Origin: Miscanthus floridulus
Lineage: Eukaryota > Streptophyta > Magnoliopsida > Poales > Poaceae
Direction: 5' to 3'
DNA: 64,000 nucleotides
Assembly: GCF_019320115.1 (NCBI RefSeq)
Contig: NC_089598.1
Location: 27,509,491 to 27,573,490, forward strand
Shown: positions 57,057 through 64,000 of the stretch, piece after piece
Numbering within the stretch: the first letter of the stretch is position 1
How the letters are laid out: each line of letters opens with the position of its first letter
The notes under the pieces: model-generated
Seen by the model: the letters and a program-made list of their open reading frames with translations, nothing else
Told to the model about the DNA's origin: nothing
Database searches by the model: none
Made by a program: the position numbers and the translations under genes

Positions 57057-58241
57057 AAGCGACGTAGTTGCTCAATATTCCAGGCATTGGTGAAGACCTC
57101 GCCGTCGATGGTTTTCAGCTTGTAGGCGCCTGGTCGAAGTACTTCCATGATGACATATGGCCCCTCCCAGGGTGAGGAGAGCTTGTTGTGGTCCTTGTTG
57201 CTCTACACGAGACAAAGGACTAGGTCCCCAACATTGAAGGCTCGGCCCCGCACCCATCGGCTATGGTACCATCGCAACGCCTGTTGGTACTTGGCTGAGT
57301 GGAGGAGGGCGATGTCACGTGCTTCATCCAGCTAGTCCATGGTGTCCTCGTGGGATGCCTCGGCTCCATGTTCCTCATATGCCCTGATTCTTGGTGCTCC
57401 ATAGTTGAGGTCAGTTGGCAGGACGGACTCAGAACCGTAGACCATGAAGAATGGCGTGTAGCCGGTGGCTTTATTGGGAGTTGTCCTTAGGCTCCAGAGT
57501 ACTGTGGGGAGCTCAACGACCCACTATGCGCTAAATTTGTTCAACTGGTTGAAGATCCTAGTCTTGAGGCCCTATAGAACCATGTCATTTGCGCGCTCGA
57601 CCTGTCTGTTTGTTCGGGGGTGCGCGACGGTGGCCCAATCAACCCGGATGTGGTATTCATTGCAGAATCAAAGGAACTTTTTTCGGTGAACTGCGTACCA
57701 TTGTCTGTGATGATGGAGTTCAGGACTCCAAAGCGATGGATGATGTCGAGGAAGAATAGTACATCTTGCTCGGACTTGATCGCGAAGATCATCTGAGCTT
57801 CTCTCCATTTTGTGAACTTGTCTATGGTGACAAGCAGGTGGGTGTATCCTCTAGGTGCCTTCTTGAGAGGTCCAACTAGATCGAGCCCCCAGACCACAAA
57901 GGGCCATGTGATGGGGATCATCTAGAGTGCCTGGGTCGGGAGGTGAGTTCGCCGAGCATAGTACTGACACCCTTCGTAGGTGCGTACGATCTGCTCGACA
58001 TCGGCTACTGCAGTGGACCAGTAGAAGCCCTATCGGAATGTGTTTCCACCAAGGTTCTAGGTGCGGCGTGGTGACCGCAGACCCCACCGTGGATATCGCT
58101 CAGCAAACGCTTCCCCTGTTCGATGGGGATGCAGCGTTGTAGGATCCCGGTGTGGCTTCGTTTGTAGAGTTCGCCCTCCACAAGAACGAAGGACTTGGCG
58201 CAGCGTGCGAGCCATTGAGCCTCCGCCTTGTCTATCGGCAA
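57057..58241 (-). pseudogene. Tat-B integrase
   Basis: On the minus strand: zinc-binding region (58241-58005) with SDIHGGVCGHHAAPRTLV, catalytic core (57921-57541) with VVWGLDLVGPLKKAPRGYTHLLVTIDKFTKWREA and IITDNGTQFTEKSS, and the C-terminal end (57170-57060) reading GPYVIMEVLRPGAYKLKT, GEVFTNAWNIEQLRRFYP and a stop. The first two catalytic Asp residues are visible; a frameshift after FTEKSSF puts the region with the third acidic residue in another frame. Several stops are present. It would insert Tat cDNA into chromosomes. Confidence 0.8.
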
Positions 58242-58306
58242 TGTGTCATGGAGTAGGTAGTTGAGGTAGAGCGTTCTCCAGTCGATCAGAGGGTCAGGCT
58301 CTGTTA

Positions 58307-58980
58307 CTAGATCTTATTCGATCTCCATGACCTCGAGGCCGGATGGAGCCGAGGGTTGATCGGCCCCGAGTCCAGATCGGGTGGACTATCATCGGCCTGT
58401 TCCGACCCCTCATAGTGGACCGAGGGCTTGTGTTGGTCGCTGGTGAAGAGACCCATTAGCACTAGCTCTTGGTCGGATGCCGCCTTCACAAGCGCGTCGG
58501 CCGCCTCGTTGAGGCGCCTCGGGATGTGATTGAGTTTGAGGCCATTGAATTTGTCCTCCAGCCATCGGACTTCTCGGTAGTATGTAGCTATCTTGGTGTC
58601 GTGACAGCTTGACTCCTTCATGACTTGGTCGATGACTAGCTGGGAGTCACCCCAGACATCGAGGCATCGGATGCCCAACTCGACGGTAATGCATAGGCCG
58701 TTGAGTAGTGCTTCATACTCAGCCACATTATTGGATGAGGGGAAATGGAGAAGAACCATGTACCTCATGCATACCCTAAGGGGCGACACAAAGACTAGCC
58801 CCGTGCCGGTGCCCTTCTTCATCAGCAATCCATTGAAGTACATCGTCCAGTACTCTTGATCAACGACCGCTAGCGGCATTTGGACTTTGGTCCACTCTGT
58901 GACGAAATCAGCTAATACCTAGGATTTGATCGCTGTTCGGGAGGCATACGTAATGCCCTGATCCATCAACTTGAGTGGGA
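58307..58980 (-). pseudogene. Tat-B RNase H
   Basis: It begins near 58978 with PLKLMDQGITYASRTAIKS, a stop, then VLADFVTEWTKVQMPLAVV, the usual linker. The RNase H fold follows: WTMYFNGLLMKKGTGTGLVFVSP (normally DGS; here NGL, so the first catalytic Asp is lost), NNVAEYEALLNGL (Glu), LDVWGDSQLVIDQV (Asp), LEDKFNGLKLNHIPRRLNEAADALVKAA. This is the type of RNase H that Tat elements acquired. The central 221 bp are duplicated in inverse orientation at 58989-59209. Confidence 0.8.
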
Positions 58981-58988
58981 ACGATGTC

Positions 58989-59209
58989 ATGTGGCTGAGT
59001 ATGAAGCACTACTCAATGGCCTATGCATTGTCGTTGAGTTGGGCATCCGACGCCTCGATGTCCAGGGTGACTCCTAGCTAGTCATCGACCAAGTCATGAA
59101 GGAGTCAAGCTATCACGACACCAAGATAGCTGCATACTATCGAGAAGTCCAATGGTTGGAGGACAAATTCAATGGCCTCGAACTCAATCACATCCCGAGG
59201 CACCTCAAC
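58989..59209 (+). repeat. Inverted duplicate of the RNase H segment 58508-58728
   Basis: The plus strand here encodes VAEYEALLNGLCIVVELGIRRLDVQGDS, stop, LVIDQVMKES, LEDKFNGLELNHIPRHLN, i.e. the RNase H residues that are otherwise on the minus strand. Both arms are 221 bp, with 15 differences by hand (93% identity), all transitions. The loop is 260 bp. The duplicate lies between the RT connector (QDTVGRTG) and the tether (PLKLMDQG), replacing a few codons there. Confidence 0.9.
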
Positions 59210-60500
59210 CAGTTCTTCCCACGGTGTCCTGGCTTTGGACAACCTCACCGAGGGGGAATGACATCATGATTGTCACCGGGTGTGACTCAAAGTAGTAGCG
59301 TAGCTTCCTTTTGGTGATGAGGACGGCGTATAGGAGCTTTTGAATTTAGGAGTAGCAGGTCTTAGAGTCAGATAGTACCTCACTAATGAAGTACACAGGG
59401 CGCTGCACCTTGAAGGCATGACCCTCTTCTTCCCGCTCCACTACTAGGGCGGCGCTGACCACTTGTGTGGTGGCCGCAATGTAGAGCAGAAGGTGTTCTC
59501 CCTCGGTGGGAGGAACTAGGATTGGGGCCTTTGCTAGAAGCTTCTTAACCATGTCAAGTGCTTCCTGGGCCTCGAACGTCCATTCAAAGTGATCAGCCTT
59601 CTTCAAAAGTTGATAAAGGGGGAGACCTCGTTTACCAAGGCATGAGATGAAGCGGCTAAGTGCGGCGAGGCACCTTGTAACATGTTGCACCCCCTTTTAT
59701 ATTCTGAATCGGACCCATCCTTGTAATGGCTGAGATCTTCTCTGGGTTGGCCTCGATGCCACGCTTAGAGACGATGAAACCGAATAGCATGCCCCTCAGG
59801 ACCCTGAAAACACACTTCTCGGGATTGAGTTTGATGTTTGCTCAGAGTTTGGCAAAGGTCTGCTCAAGATCGGCTATGAGGTGGTCAGCCTGTTTGGTTT
59901 TAACCACGATGTCATCCATGTAGGCCTCAATGGTCCGCCCAATGAGGTCCCCGAAACACTTGAGCATACAACATTAGTATGTAGCCCCAGCGTTCTTCAG
60001 ACCGAACGCCATTGAGACATAGCAAAATGATCTAAAGGGGTTGATGAAAGATGTCATGAGCTGGTCGGACTCTTTCATCGTGATTTGATGGTACCCAGAG
60101 AATGCATCAAGGAAGCAAAGGGTTTCGCACCTCGAGGTAGAGTCAACTATTTGGTCTATGCGTGGCAAAGGAAATGGATCCTTTGGGCACGCTTTGTTGA
60201 GACATGTATAGTCAACACACATCCTCCATTTCCCACTCTTCTTTCATACAAGAATAGGATTGGCTAACCACTCTGGGTGGTATACTTCCTTGATGAACCC
60301 AGTTGTCGAAAGTTTTGCTATCTCTTCGTAGATGGTCCTATGTTTCCCCTCGTAGAAGCCACATAGGCATTGCTTCATGGGCTTAGAGCCTAGGTAGATC
60401 TTCAAGGTATGCTCGGTGACTTCCCTTAGAATGCCTAGCATGTCCAAGGGTTTCCACGCAAAGATGTCTCTGTTGGCGCAGAGGAAGCCGACGAGCATGC
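59210..60500 (-). pseudogene. Tat-B reverse transcriptase
   Basis: Motifs in order on the minus strand: FLCANRDIFAWKPLDM, IYEEIAKLSTTGFIKEVYHPEWLANPILVRKKSGKWRM, VDYTCLNKACPKDPFPLPRIDQIVD, FLDAFSGYHQI (catalytic Asp), MAFGLKNAGATY, then YMDD at 59922-59911 (the other two catalytic Asp) and VSKRGIEANPEKI. The RNase-H-like connector follows (LLLYIAATTQVVSAALVVEREEEGH, RPVYFISEVL). Stops and a frameshift near 59690 break it, but the catalytic residues are unchanged. Confidence 0.85.
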
Positions 60501-61398
60501 TTTCCTATTCGGAGGAAAGTGTGGTACCGATGCGCACCATTTTGCCCTCAAAGCTATCAGGATCTATAAGAACTTCCTTAGAGCCTTTTGCTGGCTCAAA
60601 GGACCTAGTCGACTTCTTGGTGTTGAGCACTTCTTCAGTGATCTTCTCCCTCTTGATGGCGGCGAGCTCACCGGAGACGACGATTGCTACGGCATGACCA
60701 CAGCACTCGACCTCGCATTCATAGGCGCGCTAGAAGGAGGTGCCGATGGTGATGACCCCACCAGGGCCTAATATTTTTAGCTTGAGGTATGTATAGTTGG
60801 GGACGGCCATGAACTTCGCGTAGCATGGACGTCCCAGTATGGCGTGGAAGGTTCTAGGGAACCCAACCACCTCGAAGGTGATGGTTTATGTCCTATAATT
60901 GAACTGATCCCTGAAGGTAATGGGTAGATTGATATGCCCAAGTGGTATGGCCTACTTTCTAGGCACGATGCCATGGAAAGGTGCTCGGGTTGGGCGGAGG
61001 CATGTCCGGTCGATGCCCATTTCGTCGAGCATCTTGGTGTACATGATGTTGAGGCCACTGCCTCCATCCATCAGTACTTTGGTGAGCCACTTTGGACTGA
61101 CAATTGGGTCGACCACGAGCGGATACCTCTCCGGATGTGGGATGTTCTTTGGGTGGTCGGTCCGATCAAAGGTTATGGCGGCCTCTGACCACCGGAGGAA
61201 GGTAGGTGGGGCTGGTTCGGTCATATAGACCTCACGGCGTGCGACCTTCTGATGGTGTTTGGAGCCATAGGCCGCCAATCCTCCAAAGATTATGAGGCAA
61301 CCATCCGATGTCAGAAAGCCATCATCCTTCTCCTCGGCGTCGTTCGTGGTGGGGGCAGGGTCCTTTCCATGCTCCCCTTTGTTGGAACCTTCGAACAA
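60501..61398 (-). pseudogene. Tat-B protease and PR-RT linker
   Basis: The open part (61398-60952) has AITFDRTDHPKNIPHPERYPLVVDPIV, LTKVLMDGGSGLNIMYTKML (intact DGGSG active site) and RAPFHGIVPRK, then a stop. Past the stop the frame continues: AIPLGHINLPITF, TFEVVGFPRTFHAILGRPCYAKFMAVPNYTYLKLKI, GVITIGTSF. The acidic linker (EPAKGSKEVLIDPDS) leads to RT. The same architecture as Tat-A protease, but with the catalytic loop preserved. Confidence 0.8.
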
Positions 61399-63178
61399 GA
61401 ATCACCACATGAGGCTGCAGTCCTTATACAGATGCTTCACTAGGAAAGCATGGTTCGGGCATGGCCCCTTGAGTAGTTTTTTGAAGTGGTTCAGAGTGCC
61501 CTCCGCGGGCTTCCAATGATCCTTGCAGTCAGCAGTGGCTACGAGCGAGTCCTCACGCCGTTGCTTCTTGTTCTTCTTTTTGGCAGAATGATTGGAGACA
61601 CCTTCACTGGTGCCCTAGTCCTGCCTTGCCTTGCCATCGAGACAATCGAAGATCGCTCCTACTGCTTCTTCTCTAGAGGCGTAGCTGGTGGCGATGTCTA
61701 GGAGTTCCTTGGTGCTTCGCGGGCCCCTGCGTCCTAGCTTATGAACCAGAGACTCGTAGGTAGTCCCAGATAGGAAAGCTCCTATGACGTCAGCATCGAC
61801 GACATTTGGTAGCTCGTTGCACTACTGGGAGAAGCGTCGGATGTACCCGCGGAGGGTCTCACCAGCCTTCTGATGGCAGTTTTTGAGGTCCCATGGGTTC
61901 CCAAGGCGCTTATATGTGCCCTAGAAGTTCCCCGCAAAGATCACCTTTAGGTCCGCCCAACTCTGGATTGCGTTGGACGGCAGGTGTTCCGACCACGCTC
62001 ATGCCGAATCGGCTAACAACAGCAGAAGGTTACGGATAATGAAGTCATCAATATCTGCACCACCGGCTTGGCAGGCAAGCCGATAGTCTTCTAGCCATAA
62101 TCTAGGGTTTATTTCCCCAGAGTACTTTGGGATACTGGTCAGTGGTCGGTACCTTGGCGGGAAGCAGCGTCGAGGATGTGATGGAGAAGGCCTGAGGGCC
62201 TGGCAGGCCAGGGCTTGGGCTTCGGTCCTCACCGCTATCGTAGCGTCTGCCATGACGAGGATGATAGCCACAGCAGGCTCCTTCTCTTGGGTCACCGTAG
62301 GTACATCTACGAGCATCGAGGGTGCTGTGTGTGTCGCGGTTGCGACCGAGACGCTGATGTACTAGGACCACGGCGCGCTACCTGCCGCCCTACGGTGCCT
62401 GGTGGACCGACACGCCCCTGCTGGGCCGCTTGGAGAGCATGCGTTGGCTAACGTCGAGCTCACGTCACCGAGACAACGAACTTTCTGCCAGCTGCATCGT
62501 CGCACGCTCGAGTAGCATGTGAATCTCATGGTGGGCCCGATGATCCTCGGGCATCACGGCCTTCGGAAGGCCATGGAGCAAGGCTGCCGCGGTGGCGATG
62601 TTCTGGCTTGCCCAGGCGAAGCGACAGAGGGCTTCATCATCGGCGATGATCCTCTGGTTCACATCGTGGGCCATGGTGCGTGCACGCCCACCCTCTCTGC
62701 GGTGCTCTATCTCCCGATCGAGCTCCGCGCATTCATGCATGAGCTGGAGTCATGCTTCCTCGATCTCCTGTTGTTGGGCTTTCAGCTGCTTCACCCCCAT
62801 GCGAGGTGGGGCCGCTGTCTCCCCTTCAGCCTCACTGCCGAGGTTGTTCGCCGGGGTAGCCTCCTCCTCAAAGACGCTTTTGACGTGTCCCTCGGGGGTA
62901 CCCGTCATGAAGCATTCCCGAGAGGGGTGATGGCTCCCTCTGCTGGAGTTAGAGCCAGAGGACGACCTCGGCTCCTCTACGAGGAGGTTGTGGAGAGATT
63001 CTGTGACGTGTTTGATCACCCCCACAAACTCGTTGTTTGTGGGTGGCCGGACCATGCGTCGTGCCACAAAGTGGCTAACGGTCGCCGCAGCGTTGCGGAG
63101 ACCGAACGGAAGCGCTGTCGGGGCGCTCCGTATGTGGTGTTCTGGAGAGAGGGGTTCTCCTCCGACGAGCCATGCCAT
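61399..63178 (-). pseudogene. Tat-B gag
   Basis: Start at 63178 (MAWLVGGEPLSPEHH). The N-terminal domain has a helical segment (GVKQLKAQQQEIEEA, HECAELDREIEHRREGG) and IATAAALLHGLPKAVMPEDHRAHHEIHMLLERATMQLAESS (to about 62465). After frame changes the capsid core follows (62180-61600): YRPLTSIPKYSGEINPRLWLEDYRLACQAGGADIDDFIIRNL, SWADLK, YIRRF, DADVIGAFLSGTTYESLVHKLG and ELLDIATSYASREEAV. It ends near 61400 with FEKLLKGPCPNHAFLVKHL, where other families would have a zinc knuckle. Some of these core residues are read across stops. Confidence 0.8.
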
Positions 63179-63440
63179 GTTGTTGGCGTCGAAAAAGGTA
63201 AGGCGACGCTGGTCCTCCCTGGACTGCTGGGGTCCTAGGGAGACATTGAGCTAGCGCCCAAGCCTCTCATAGTTGAGGCCGATGGAGGGGTGAGATTGGA
63301 TGGCAGCGTGAGCCAATACCAACTCTCCTTCCATCGTGACAATGAAGTCTAGGTCCCCAAAGCGCACGTGTGCGCCTGGGACCTAGCTGATTCCGTGGCT
63401 AGCCATTCGTGGCCTGATGTTAATGTCGAAATGCGCAAAG

Positions 63441-63460
63441 GTCCTCTACCTAGCGCGCCA
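63441..63460 (-). promoter_or_regulatory. Primer-binding site region of Tat-B
   Basis: The minus strand reads TGGCGCGCTAGGTAGAGGAC two bases after the LTR. It corresponds to the Tat-A site at 22801-22819. Confidence 0.65.
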
Positions 63461-63462
63461 AC

Positions 63463-64000
63463 TATCGGTGTTTCGAGTAAACACCAACTAGTAAATTTGT
63501 ATTTGTTGCGCATTAGGTCCGGATGGTGTACTAAAAGACACAAGGTTTATACTGGTTTGGGCAGAATGTCTCTATGTCTAGTTTGTTGCTGTTGCTCGTG
63601 TTATTAGCACTGAAAGGTTCGTAGTAGGGGGTACAAACGGTCAAGAGAGGGATAGGTCCCAAGTCTCTGATGAAAAGGTCGAACGAGTGCTGAGAACTCG
63701 GTTGCTGCTCAGTTGTGTGTTATGTGGTGCATGGTGTGTAGAATCGATCCATCCCTTTAGTGGGGTGCCCTGCCCTCTCTTTTATAGATCAAGGGGGAGC
63801 AGGGATTAAAGACAGGAGAAAGAAGAAAAACCAGAGGCCAAGAAGGTCCTTCGAAGGTGCCGGGTCTTCCTTTTCCTTTGAGCCTGCCCTACTGACATGG
63901 CTGACGGTGCCAGGGATAGCACGGTCGGTGATCTTGATAGGGCCGTGCTCTGGCTTTGTTCAGCAAGTGGTCACGTCCCATCCCGCCCCGGCGGGCGGCG
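63463..64000 (-). repeat. 5' LTR of Tat-B, inner 538 bp
   Basis: Aligned base by base with 30353 onward: about 41 differences including two or three single-base indels, most of them transitions. The terminal TGTCGG has become TATCGG here. The LTR continues past the window end. Confidence 0.9.

Larger units (their letters stand above)
30353..64000 (-). mobile_element. Tat-B: very large Tat-lineage gypsy element, split by a nested element, 5' LTR running off the window
   Basis: Minus order: 5' LTR (from beyond 64000 to 63463), PBS, gag, PR, RT, RNase H, integrase, an antisense cassette, [insertion 37372-55245], a longer antisense cassette, a PPT array, and the 3' LTR (31939-30353). Domain order PR-RT-RH-INT makes it gypsy. 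The antisense ORFs, the PBS type and the GGGGGCTTAGGGGCTAC polypurine tract mark the Tat lineage (Grande, RIRE2/Retrosat2 and related). Leaving out the nested element it should measure about 16-17 kb. My count over 538 aligned LTR bases is about 41 differences (7.6%). Confidence 0.8.

Noticed and set aside
62519..63238. 239-codon plus-strand ORF
   Set aside because: Antisense of the Tat-B gag N-terminus, which has lineage-typical residues on the other strand.

Overview
This window is a nest of transposable elements from a grass genome. The Poaceae assignment rests on a centromeric CRM-type chromovirus, SIRE/Maximus copia and Tat-lineage gypsy elements with antisense genes, and a short MITE (GCCTGTTCG... 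termini) that I associate with Andropogoneae. Sorghum, sugarcane, Miscanthus or maize relatives are the likeliest sources; this is inference from repeat families, not from a diagnostic gene. I found no intact host gene, no tRNA or rRNA gene and no organellar insert.

Layout. (1) 1-11376: 3' part of a plus-strand SIRE/Maximus copia element (post-pol ORF, polypurine tract, 1.59-kb 3' LTR). Its ORF is split by a minus-strand Del/Tekay-type gypsy insertion (about 1430-7922) that has one LTR and no pol. (2) 11385-11552: a gypsy RT scrap. (3) 11664-19013: a minus-strand CRM chromovirus with gag, PR, RT, RNase H and integrase, pol running into the 3' LTR, and a truncated 3' LTR. (4) 19014-23016: 5' half of a minus-strand Tat-lineage element, 'Tat-A' (gag, PR, PBS, partial LTR). 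(5) 23017-30352: AT-rich, lower-copy DNA with a gene fragment, a Stowaway-like MITE split by a 2.8-kb short-LTR element, a second MITE, a LINE stub and old dispersed repeats. (6) 30353-64000 and beyond: a very large minus-strand Tat-lineage element, 'Tat-B'. It has a 3' LTR, two antisense gene cassettes, integrase, RNase H, RT, PR, gag, PBS and the start of the 5' LTR. It is split at 37371/55246 by a plus-strand long-LTR gypsy element (37372-55245, exact GTCCA duplication), which in turn holds a one-LTR minus-strand Del/Tekay derivative (about 41196-47750).

Order of events. My hand counts give about 7.6% difference between the Tat-B LTRs. A sampled 120-bp stretch of the LTRs of the element inside it differs by about 2.5%. 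The older element is therefore the host and the younger the guest, as the nesting requires. Almost every coding region carries stops or frameshifts. The stops are mostly TAG where related proteins have Gln, consistent with long-term cytosine methylation and deamination in silenced heterochromatin.

The features most worth following up are the two tandem antisense cassettes of Tat-B (one with a TATA box and two GT-AG introns), a 221-bp inverted duplication inside its RNase H gene, an independent-looking gene inside the 37372-55245 element, and the clean one-LTR insertion at 1430-7922.
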